DNA from: Collinsella aerofaciens
Lineage (GTDB): Bacteria > Actinomycetota > Coriobacteriia > Coriobacteriales > Coriobacteriaceae
Direction: 5' to 3'
DNA length: 64,000 nt
Assembly: GCF_009876115.1 (NCBI RefSeq)
Contig: NZ_WWSY01000006.1
Location: 1 to 64,000 of the forward strand
This document shows, piece by piece, positions 30,051 through 37,553 of the stretch (its first letter is position 1; the number at the start of each line of letters is the position of its first letter). Position numbers and translations under genes: made by a program. Under the pieces are notes generated by a model. That model saw only the letters and a program-made list of their open reading frames with translations, was not told the DNA's origin and made no database searches.

Positions 30051-30079
30051 TGTGACAAAGGGACTGTCCCTTTGTCACA
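30051..30079 (-). repeat. Perfect CAAAGGGAC/GTCCCTTTG palindrome overlapping the MerR stop
   Basis: TGTGACAAAGGGAC-T-GTCCCTTTGTCACA is a 29-base perfect inverted repeat. On the minus strand it supplies the stop codon (ATG TGA) of the MerR-family gene. Diverged copies lie at 23442-23468, 34958-34985 and 42209-42240. Confidence 0.9.
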
Positions 30080-30944
30080 TCTGGAGGGTAACGGGGATTT
30101 GGATGCAGCAAAAGTCCTCTTGGTGTGACTCGTCGTAGCTCGTGGTATCGAGGTAGCAAAAGTCGAAAGCGTTGCCAACGGGCTGGAGCGCGTGCTCGTC
30201 CATGCAGGCAACGATGGCGCGGATGCCCTCGGGCTCGTACGGCATACCCCAGCGGCTCATGCACAGGTATGTGCCCTCGGGCAGCACTTCGATGCCGATC
30301 TCTGCCAGCTCGGCGGGATCGCTCGGCAGCAGTTCCTCGACACCGCGCGGCAGCACGGCAAAGGAGCCCGCGCCGGCGATAGGGTCGTCGGAATGCAGCG
30401 CCTCACGACGCAGCATGGCACCCCAGCCGCGCATAGGGCGCGTGCCCGTCAACGCACGCATGCGCAGGATGGCCCGCATGAGCGTGGGGTGAAGCATCGA
30501 GCGGCCGCGCTCGATATCGCCTGGAAACTCCTCAAAGACCACGAAGCGGCGCTCGAACTGCTTGAGCTCCGGCTTGCCCTCGCGCTCGCGCCAGTAAACT
30601 GCCTCGTCGTAAAAGCTCAGACGCTCCTGCACGCTCGCACGCTCGGCTTTGAGCCCGGCAATCTGCTCGTCGAGCGCCTGCACCCGCGAGCGCAGGTGAT
30701 CGGTCATCTCGCTAATGTCGAACGTCGAGGCTAGGCGGTCGATCTCATCGAGTTCGAGCCCTAGGTCGCGCAGCATGCAGATCAGACGCATGAGCGGGAT
30801 CTGCGTGGGCGAATAGAAACGGTAGCCTTTTTCGTTAACCACGGCGGGCTTAAACAGGCCGATCTTGTCGTAGTAGATGAGCGTTTGGCGCGAAACGTTA
30901 AACAAACTCGCCATCTCGCTAATCGCATACATGCCCGTCTGCAT
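30075..30944 (-). CDS. MerR-family transcriptional regulator with effector-binding domain
   Basis: Regulator of 289 residues. The N-terminal MerR winged helix reads YAISEMASLFNVSRQTLIYYD and then GLFKPAVVNEKGYRFYSP. A coiled-coil dimer helix spans about 75-115. The C-terminal half resembles a GyrI-like (BmrR-type) small-molecule-binding domain. The ATG at 30944 is chosen from the family N-terminus and its upstream AGGAC. It is the last gene of a same-strand block with ubiX, ubiD, a carboxylate transporter and an LpdD-Idi fusion, so it may sense the aromatic substrate or product; that is inference. Confidence 0.88.
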   Translation of the reverse strand: MQTGMYAISEMASLFNVSRQTLIYYDKIGLFKPAVVNEKGYRFYSPTQIPLMRLICMLRDLGLELDEIDRLASTFDISEMTDHLRSRVQALDEQIAGLKAERASVQERLSFYDEAVYWREREGKPELKQFERRFVVFEEFPGDIERGRSMLHPTLMRAILRMRALTGTRPMRGWGAMLRREALHSDDPIAGAGSFAVLPRGVEELLPSDPAELAEIGIEVLPEGTYLCMSRWGMPYEPEGIRAIVACMDEHALQPVGNAFDFCYLDTTSYDESHQEDFCCIQIPVTLQM

Positions 30945-31036
30945 AGGTCCTCCCGACACATCCTTTTTGCGCACAAAGCCCGCCGCCCACAGGGGCAGCG
31001 GGCTCAAACACTACTCGTATCCTACCCTAAAGACGC

Positions 31037-31615
31037 CTATGACCAGCGCTTATAGTTTGCGCATGACACGCCGACGGCCTCGAGCGCCTTGGCGGCGATG
31101 TGGTGCACCGCGTCATCGAGCGTGGCGGGGCCGTTGTAAAACGTGAGCATGGGCGGCATGAGCATGACGCCCGGTACGCGCGCAAGGCGCGCCATGTTGT
31201 CGACATGAATGGCGCTGAAGGGCGTCTCGCGCACCATGAGCACCAGGCGGCGCTGCTCTTTCATCTGCACGTCGGCCGCACGCAGCAACAGATTGTCGCT
31301 GTAGCCGCTCGCGATGCCGGCGAGCGTCTTCATGGAGCACGGGGCCACGATCATGCCGTCGACCGGATAGGTGCCGCTTGCGATGGCGGCGCCGATGTTC
31401 TTGTTGTCGTAGACCACATCGGCATGCGTGGCAAACTCGTCGAGCGTCATGCCGAGCTCCTGCTCGATGGTGATCTCTCCCCCGCGCGTGACGACAAGCG
31501 CCGACTCGGCACCTGCCTGGCGCAGGCATTTGAGGCACTCAAGACCCAGCGCGGCACCGCTGGCGCCAGACACGCCAACGACAATGCGACGGGGACGGAC
31601 AGAAGACTCAGGCAT
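31037..31615 (-). CDS. UbiX/LpdB-type flavin prenyltransferase
   Basis: Flavoprotein of 192 residues that joins a dimethylallyl group to FMN, making the prenylated FMN cofactor of UbiD enzymes. The FMN-binding N-terminus VVGVSGASGAALGLECL is typical. IVAPCSMKTLAGIASGYSDNLLLRAADV and VLMVRETPFSAIHVDNMARL are the conserved UbiX segments, the first with the catalytic Ser region. It starts 33 bases after the ubiD-family gene, preceded by AAGGAG, and is surely co-transcribed with it. It has the length of the UbiX partner of gallate decarboxylase (LpdB). Confidence 0.95.
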   Translation of the reverse strand: MPESSVRPRRIVVGVSGASGAALGLECLKCLRQAGAESALVVTRGGEITIEQELGMTLDEFATHADVVYDNKNIGAAIASGTYPVDGMIVAPCSMKTLAGIASGYSDNLLLRAADVQMKEQRRLVLMVRETPFSAIHVDNMARLARVPGVMLMPPMLTFYNGPATLDDAVHHIAAKALEAVGVSCANYKRWS

Positions 31616-31648
31616 GACGGCTCCTTAACTACTTGGTAGGGCTACTTA

Positions 31649-33136
31649 CTAGAAAGCAATCTCCTTGGCCCACTTGTCTGTGTCGATCTCCATGAACTGC
31701 GAGCGAATGAAGTTCTTCTTGAGGTCGAACGGGACCGTGCAGTCGAAGATGGCCTTGCAGGCGATGCCGTGCTCGCGGATCGTGGGGTCGAACGCGGGGT
31801 CGTTGGACGGATCGAGCACGTGGCAGTGGCAACCGGGGATGGTGATGAGGTCCACGTCGGCCTGGAAGCGCGTGGTCATGGCCCACATCACGTCGCTCAT
31901 ATCGAAGATATCGACATCCTCGTCAACAAGGATGACGTGCTTGAGCTCGGAGAATGCCGAGAAGGCGAGCATGGCGGCGTTGCGCTGACGGCCCTCGTCA
32001 TTTTTGCTCGACTTCTTGAACTGCATGATGGCAACGAACTTGCCGCCGCCGCAGGGGGCAGCGTGGACGTTGAGCAGGCGGCCCGGGATGGCGGTCTCGA
32101 CCATCTTGTAGATGGATGCCTCGGTGGGGATGCCGGCCATGGACACGTGCTCGTGCGAGGGACCGATGCAGCTCTCCATGATGGGATTGACGCGCGTGGT
32201 GACGGCGGTGATCTTGATCACCGGGCAGACCTTGGCGCCACCGGTGTAGCCGGGGAACTCGGGCATGGCGTAGCCGTGGCCGTTGACGTCCTCGTTGATG
32301 GTCTCGTCGTGCATGAGGTAGCCCTCGAGCACATACTCGGCATTGGCGATGCACTTCTGCGGAACGGTGACGCAGTCGGCAAGCTCGACGGCGTGGCCGC
32401 GCAGGGCGCCGGCGATCTGCAGCTCGTTGAAGCCGAGCGGTGTGGTGGGAGCCTCAAAACCGCAGCACATGTACACGGCGGGGTCCAAACCGATGGAGAT
32501 GGAGATGGGCATGTCTTCGCCGCGCTGGCAGTACTCGTCAAAGAACGCGCCCAGGTGACGGCTGCCGGGGGTAATCCACATGGCAAGCTTATCCTTGTCG
32601 ACGCAGGAGAAGCGGTGGATGGTCACGTCGGACTGGGAGCCGTCGGGGCTCGTGCCGTAGGCGAGGCCCATGGTGATGTAGGGGCCGCCGTCGACGGGCG
32701 TGTTGGTAGGAGCGGGAACGATCTTGCGCAGGTCAAAGCCCTCGTCGGTCGCCTTGTACACGACCTCCTGACAGTCGACGTGCACACCCTCGGCGATCTG
32801 CTCGGGCGCGATCAGGTTCTCGAAGCGCTTGCCGATCTCGAGGCCCAGGTGCTCCTCGTCCAGGTCGAGCAGGGCGGCAACGCGCTTGCGGCTGGCAAGC
32901 ATGCCGATGCAGACCTTGGCATCGTCAAAGCCCTTGACGTTGTTGAAGACCATCGCCGGACCCTCTTTGGTCGGGCGCATAACGGTACCGCCGGCGCCGA
33001 CGTGACGGTAGACGCCCGAGACCTCGGCATCGGGATCGACCTGAGTGTCGGTCTCGAGCAGCTGGCCCGGCATCTCGCGCAAAAAGTCGAGCGCGGAGCG
33101 CAGGTCGTGGATCTGGGAAGCATCGGTAGTGGACAT
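31649..33136 (-). CDS. UbiD-family decarboxylase, LpdC (gallate/protocatechuate decarboxylase)-like
   Basis: Prenyl-FMN-dependent decarboxylase of 495 residues. From memory its sequence follows gallate decarboxylase LpdC of lactobacilli closely: SGVYRHVGAGGTVMRPTKEG, FNNVKGFDDAKV, VVYKATDEGFDLRKIV, APTNTPVDGGPYIT, VTIHRF and HVSMAGIPTEASIYKM. The catalytic region ITPGSRHLGAF (about 188-198) and the acidic AEYVLEG (about 266-272) are present. It would remove CO2 from a hydroxybenzoate such as gallate or protocatechuate. The start at 33136 follows AAAGGAGC. A carboxylate transporter precedes it and ubiX follows. Substrate identity is inferred. Confidence 0.9.
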   Translation of the reverse strand: MSTTDASQIHDLRSALDFLREMPGQLLETDTQVDPDAEVSGVYRHVGAGGTVMRPTKEGPAMVFNNVKGFDDAKVCIGMLASRKRVAALLDLDEEHLGLEIGKRFENLIAPEQIAEGVHVDCQEVVYKATDEGFDLRKIVPAPTNTPVDGGPYITMGLAYGTSPDGSQSDVTIHRFSCVDKDKLAMWITPGSRHLGAFFDEYCQRGEDMPISISIGLDPAVYMCCGFEAPTTPLGFNELQIAGALRGHAVELADCVTVPQKCIANAEYVLEGYLMHDETINEDVNGHGYAMPEFPGYTGGAKVCPVIKITAVTTRVNPIMESCIGPSHEHVSMAGIPTEASIYKMVETAIPGRLLNVHAAPCGGGKFVAIMQFKKSSKNDEGRQRNAAMLAFSAFSELKHVILVDEDVDIFDMSDVMWAMTTRFQADVDLITIPGCHCHVLDPSNDPAFDPTIREHGIACKAIFDCTVPFDLKKNFIRSQFMEIDTDKWAKEIAF

Positions 33137-33278
33137 AGCATGCTCCTTTCGGGAGAGTGCCCGGCGGCGAGGATGCCGCCGGGCTTGGTAACGTAATGGG
33201 GCCGCAGCGCTCATAGATGGGGCGCTCGGGCACTCGCAGTTCAAGCACTCGGCTAATTACAGCCAAGCACTCGACTGC

Positions 33279-34736
33279 TTACATCAGGCCAAAGAGGTGG
33301 AACCAGGCGGCCTCGACCAGCACGACGATAAAGACGACCGCGGTGAGGGGAATACCCATGCGCATGGCCTCTTTGGAGGTGTAGCCGCCGGCGTCCTTGC
33401 CCTCGCCGATAAGGATCGGCAGGTTGTGGAACGGCAGGATGTAGTGGATGTTGATGGACGTGAAGACGATGAGCGCCACGGCAAGCGGGCTTACGCTGGA
33501 GCCGGCCGCGAAGCTGATGAACGCCGGCACGCACACACCGAGCACGGCCATGACCGAGCCCATGAACATGTGGATGATCATGGAGAGCGCGGCGACGAGC
33601 AGGGCGAACAGGAAGATGTTCTCGGGCACGGAGCTGGGAAGCACGACGTCGGCGATCCAGGCGTTCATGCCGGTGGCGCCGCCCACGGAACCCACGGCCA
33701 TGGCGGCCGTCAGGAACATGAGGGACTTGATGTCGACAGCGTTCCAGCTGGCAGGAGTGAGAACCTCGCCGATGATGGGCATGGCGAGCGCGACACCGAT
33801 GGCAAGTGTCACCCAGCCGATGTAATCGCCCGAGACGGTAAGCCACAGCGCGATGGCGATGACAAGCCACACGATGGTGCGGATCTCCTTGACGGAGAGC
33901 TTGCCGAGCGCGGCCTGCTTGGCCACGATCTGCTCGCGATCGTAAACGAGCTCCTTGCTGGGCTTAAAGAGGAAGAGGCCCAGGAACAGGGTGCACAGCA
34001 GCGCGACCAGCATAGGCACGCTCATGTACAGGAACCAGTCGACGAAGGACGGGCTCATGCCGCCGGCCTCGGCGCTGTACTGCGCGACGAGCGGGTTGAG
34101 TGTGGAGTCGCCCGTCAGGAAGAACATGGAGCCCGGGGCGGCAGCGGCAAACACGAGGAATCCGAGCTTGCCGCGGTCATCGTCACCGTAGCCGGCGGAC
34201 TCGGCGATGACCGAGACGACGGCGAGGATGAGGAAGGCGCGGGGGAACGGGTGCGGGATCAGCAGCGACAGCACAAAGGTGAGCGCGAAGATTGAGATGA
34301 TGAGCGACTTGGCATCGCGCACGAACTTGAGCATAAACGCATAGGCGATGCGCTCGCCCAGGCCCGACTCCTTGACCGCGCTGGCGATGAGGTAGGCGCC
34401 GATGACGAGCCACATGGTAGCTTTGGTCCACGAGCTAAACGTGGAGGCGACCGTCGCCGAGATGCTCGCGGCGCCCGTGTCGTCCACGCACACCTTGAAC
34501 AGAACGAGCAGCGCGCAGTAGAGCAGGCCCACAAAGCCCGGCTGTGCCACGCCACATGCCCAGAACACCACCGTGGCGAGCGTCAGTGCTAGACAGGTCT
34601 GAGCGCCGACCGTAAGCTCGACCGTCGAGCTCAGCTCCGCCAAAGGAAGAAACTTCACCAGCAAAAAGACAACGATACCCAGCACAAAGCCAATTTCGCG
34701 CTTGGTGATCTTAAACGCCTTCTTTTCCGCTTCCAT
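33279..34736 (-). CDS. DASS/SLC13-type anion transporter
   Basis: Membrane protein of 485 residues with about 12 hydrophobic segments. Sequences such as SSWTKATMWLVIGAYLIASA, HPFPRAFLILAVVS and FTSINIHYILPFHNLPILIG match the divalent-anion:sodium symporter family, which carries dicarboxylates and related acids. The ATG at 34736 follows AAGGTGGGGAG. It lies 142 bases upstream of the UbiD decarboxylase on the same strand. It is probably the importer, or substrate/product exchanger, for the decarboxylated acid. Confidence 0.88.
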   Translation of the reverse strand: MEAEKKAFKITKREIGFVLGIVVFLLVKFLPLAELSSTVELTVGAQTCLALTLATVVFWACGVAQPGFVGLLYCALLVLFKVCVDDTGAASISATVASTFSSWTKATMWLVIGAYLIASAVKESGLGERIAYAFMLKFVRDAKSLIISIFALTFVLSLLIPHPFPRAFLILAVVSVIAESAGYGDDDRGKLGFLVFAAAAPGSMFFLTGDSTLNPLVAQYSAEAGGMSPSFVDWFLYMSVPMLVALLCTLFLGLFLFKPSKELVYDREQIVAKQAALGKLSVKEIRTIVWLVIAIALWLTVSGDYIGWVTLAIGVALAMPIIGEVLTPASWNAVDIKSLMFLTAAMAVGSVGGATGMNAWIADVVLPSSVPENIFLFALLVAALSMIIHMFMGSVMAVLGVCVPAFISFAAGSSVSPLAVALIVFTSINIHYILPFHNLPILIGEGKDAGGYTSKEAMRMGIPLTAVVFIVVLVEAAWFHLFGLM

Positions 34737-34887
34737 CTCCCCACCTTTCTTGTTGGGGGCGCTCCGGATTCGCAGCCACGTTGCCACTTAAAAAGGGGCG
34801 CCCGTTATCGGACACCCCTTACGTTGCGCTGTGTTGCGGCAATACAGTCAAGCGGGATTTTTGGATGAGAAGCGATCCCCTAGACAA

Positions 34888-34985
34888 AAACCGTCACAAC
34901 ATTCGACGCTTTTCCTCGTTTTCGAGATTTTCATCGAATGTTGTGACGGTTTGGATGTGCCAAAGGGACTGTCTTTTGTTTCACA
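34888..34985 (-). repeat. ACAACATTCGA foldback copy B with adjoining CAAAGGGAC element
   Basis: Perfect 19-bp arms AAACCGTCACAACATTCGA (34888-34906) and TCGAATGTTGTGACGGTTT (34934-34952) enclose 27 bases with an inner CTCG-TTTT-CGAG. GTGCCAAAGGGACTGTCTTT follows, a diverged CAAAGGGAC element that ends in the stop codon of the next minus-strand gene. Copy A is at 29969-30079 with the same order of parts. Confidence 0.88.
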
Positions 34986-35928
34986 TAGCGAGAGCCGTAC
35001 GGATGGATGGGTCGCTGAGGGCCTCGCGGAGCCAGGGGGCCAGCTGCTCGGGGTGACCCTGCAGATAGCCTTTGAGCTCGGAGGGCGCCACGCGGCGCAC
35101 TTCCGAGATCTCCTCTTGGTTGATATGCAGCTCGCCCGGCTCAACATGGGCTACGAACACCTCGCACCATTCGCACTCGCAGCGGCCGTCGCCGTGGTCC
35201 TCGCGGTACACCACGTGTCCGAGGTGCTTGAGCTGATCGGGCTCGCGCGTGATGCCAAGCTCTTCGTTGATGCGACGTGCCGTGGCGGCCGCGACGTCTT
35301 CCCCGGGGAGCGGATGGCCGGCACAGCTATCGGCCAGCACCCCGCCCCACAGTCGTTTGAGCGGACTGCGGCGACAGAGCAGCAGGCGCGCGTCTTCGCC
35401 CTGGCCCTCGACCAGAAGCGTCAGAAATGCCTGATGCAGAATGCCCTCGCCGGTATGGGCCTCGATGCGATCGACGGGGCCGAGCGCCTCGCCGGTCGCG
35501 GCATCGACCGCCACGACCTCGGCGCCTGCGCCGCCCTCATCCCAGCCGGCGCGCAGAATGCGGGCTGCGGCCTCCTCGAGCGCGGCAATGAGTTCCTTGG
35601 TGGTATCGAGCATGCGCCGCAAGTCGTCCGCGGTCGCGTTCTCCACATGAAAACCCGTGCTTACGACTACCGGCACGCCAAAGCGCGTGGCCAGCGCCGC
35701 CGCGATATCGTGCGCCGGGATCTCGTCTCGATGACACGGAACGGCCAGGATGCTCACCGTCGCCGTACGGCCGGGCTCGAGGCGCGGAATGGCCTGCGCC
35801 GTGGCGCCCAGGTGCGCGAACTCAGGCGAGCAGGCGTACACCGCCATGCCTCGCGGCGTCACCGTCAACTGGGCCTCGAGCACAAACTTGCCCTCGCCCA
35901 CTGCAACCTTTGTCGTGTGCATACCCAT
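34981..35928 (-). CDS. Fusion: LpdD-like domain plus IPP-isomerase-like Nudix domain
   Basis: Protein of 315 residues. Residues about 5-125 resemble the small LpdD-type protein found with UbiD/UbiX decarboxylases (GEGKFVLEAQLTVTPRGMAV, then EFAHLGA, ILAVPCHRDEIPA and STGFHVENATADDLRRML). Residues about 140-300 resemble type-1 isopentenyl-diphosphate isomerase. His158 and His165 (AHTGEGILHQAF), His205 (AGHP), Glu251 and Glu253 (CECEWCEVF) match the Idi metal ligands, and the Nudix box at 204-226 has the Idi-style RR. Where Idi has its catalytic Cys, this protein has Ala203; a Cys precedes it. It may deliver or hydrolyse dimethylallyl diphosphate for UbiX. The start could also be the ATG six bases on; AGGAGA precedes both. 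Confidence 0.8.
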   Translation of the reverse strand: MGMHTTKVAVGEGKFVLEAQLTVTPRGMAVYACSPEFAHLGATAQAIPRLEPGRTATVSILAVPCHRDEIPAHDIAAALATRFGVPVVVSTGFHVENATADDLRRMLDTTKELIAALEEAAARILRAGWDEGGAGAEVVAVDAATGEALGPVDRIEAHTGEGILHQAFLTLLVEGQGEDARLLLCRRSPLKRLWGGVLADSCAGHPLPGEDVAAATARRINEELGITREPDQLKHLGHVVYREDHGDGRCECEWCEVFVAHVEPGELHINQEEISEVRRVAPSELKGYLQGHPEQLAPWLREALSDPSIRTALAM

Positions 35929-36089
35929 GGGATCTCCTGTCGCCCGCAATGTACCTGAGACCATCTTCGCCTGTATTGCGACTATACAGGCAAGCGCAGC
36001 CTGCGACAAAGGAGGCAGGCACCTGACACATTCTGTTAGAGTTGCAGGGATTGAATCCCGCTTATTCATGCGACATTGGAGTGACAACC

Positions 36090-37325
36090 TTGACCGCCGC
36101 AACCACGTCTAAAAGTAAATCAACCGCCGCCGCGCTCTCCCCCGCGCGCACCAGGCTCTGCCTGGCGCTGCTCGTGCTGTTGGGATTCTCGCTCGGCTGC
36201 TCCGAGTTCGTGGTCATCGGCATCGAAAGTGACTTGGCGACGGAACTCGGCATCTCGCTTGCCACTGCGGGCCAGCTCATCAGCGTTTTTGCACTGGTCT
36301 ACGCCATCGCGACGCCGGTGCTTGCGCTCAGCACGGGGCGCTTCCGTCGTTACCAGCTGCTCGTGTGCTACAGCATTATCTTTGTGCTCGGCAATCTGGT
36401 CATGGCGTTGGCGCCCAACTTCCAGGTACTGTTTATCTCGCGCATTGTCCTGGGATCCGTCTCGGGCGCACTGCTCGCCGTGGGCGTGACGTACATCCCC
36501 GAGCTGCTGTCCCCGCAGCAAACTTCGCTTGCCATCTCGGTGGTATATGGTGCGTTTTCCGTGGCAATGGTCTTTGTCACTTCGATCGGCAAGTTCGTGG
36601 CCGACACGCTCGATTGGCACGTGGCCATGTACGGCACGCTGACCTTTGCCGTTTTGATCTGCGGAGCGCTCGTGGCGTTTATGCCGCGCGCTGGGCAAAC
36701 CGACGAGCCTGCCACCTTTCGCGAGCAGGCGGGGCTTCTACGCGAACCGAGCATCATCACCGGCATGCTCATCTTTTTGTTTGGCGTGGGATCGGTCTAT
36801 GTGTTCTACGGCTACGTGACGCCTTATCTTGAGCAGGTGCTGGGCATGGGCACTGTTCAGGCGAGCACCACGCTTATGGCCTACGGCGTGTTCTGCCTAA
36901 TCTCGAACATCTTGGGCGGATGGATCGACGCGCGTTTTGGCATGAAGGCACTGCTGGTTACGTTCGCGCTGCAGGCGGCGGCATTGTTTGGGCTGTTTGC
37001 CGTGGGCGCTGCCATGCCGCTCGCACTTGTCTTTGTCTTTAGTCTGGCAATGCTCATGTACCTGTTCTCGGTCTCGTGCATCACGCACTTTATGGACGTG
37101 GCTCGCAGCCGCCATCCCAAGTCGATGGTACTCGCAAGTTCGGTTGAGCCCATGGCGTTTAACGTCGGTATCTCGTTTGGCACTGCAGTGGGCGGCGCCG
37201 TGGTAAGCAGCGTTGGCATTGCATACGTAGGCGCAGTGGGCGCCGCGTTCTCGCTTGTGGCCTGGGCGCTTACGCTGGTGACGATTAAGTTGGCTCGCTG
37301 GGAGCGCAGGCGGGCAAGGACGTAG
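36090..37325 (+). CDS. MFS transporter (drug/metabolite exporter type)
   Basis: Major-facilitator permease of about 411 residues with 12 membrane helices. The N-terminal helices contain GFSLGCSEFVVIGIESDLA and IATPVLALSTGRFRRYQLLV, resembling the AraJ/SetA/PbuE-like DHA1 exporter branch. The start is uncertain. TTG at 36090 has GGAG eight bases upstream; GTG at 36081 or TTG at 36042 are alternatives in frame. It is divergent from the LpdD-Idi fusion gene, with 161 bases between them that contain a degenerate GACAAAGG...GACACA motif. The substrate is unknown. Confidence 0.85.
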   Translation: MTAATTSKSKSTAAALSPARTRLCLALLVLLGFSLGCSEFVVIGIESDLATELGISLATAGQLISVFALVYAIATPVLALSTGRFRRYQLLVCYSIIFVLGNLVMALAPNFQVLFISRIVLGSVSGALLAVGVTYIPELLSPQQTSLAISVVYGAFSVAMVFVTSIGKFVADTLDWHVAMYGTLTFAVLICGALVAFMPRAGQTDEPATFREQAGLLREPSIITGMLIFLFGVGSVYVFYGYVTPYLEQVLGMGTVQASTTLMAYGVFCLISNILGGWIDARFGMKALLVTFALQAAALFGLFAVGAAMPLALVFVFSLAMLMYLFSVSCITHFMDVARSRHPKSMVLASSVEPMAFNVGISFGTAVGGAVVSSVGIAYVGAVGAAFSLVAWALTLVTIKLARWERRRART

Positions 37326-37486
37326 AGCGAGGTTCCCTCTAAAACGTCTATCGTTCCAGTCGCGACGCTTACCTGACGACAGACTAAGCCAGCTCCTTTA
37401 GCTGTGGTTCGATCGCATGTACTTCGAATGCACGATTTTCCAGTTTTCGTGTATCCGAAGTACACGAAATGTGCGCGGGGCACCTC

Positions 37487-37523
37487 AAAGGCGGCGGCAG
37501 ACGCATTGTCTGCCGCCGCCTTT
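37487..37523. terminator. Bidirectional terminator
   Basis: Perfect 16-bp stem AAAGGCGGCGGCAGAC / GTCTGCCGCCGCCTTT with a five-base loop, between convergent genes. The 160 bases before it, after the MFS stop, hold a smaller hairpin TTTCGTGTA / TACACGAAA at 37445-37467 and no gene. Confidence 0.92.
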
Positions 37524-37553
37524 TATACTGGATTTTATAGATATGCGAGTCGT

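Noticed and set aside
34981..35928. Annotation as a plain Nudix hydrolase or as a functional isopentenyl-diphosphate isomerase.
   Set aside because: The N-terminal half is a separate LpdD-like domain, and the isomerase catalytic Cys is replaced, so neither simple name fits.
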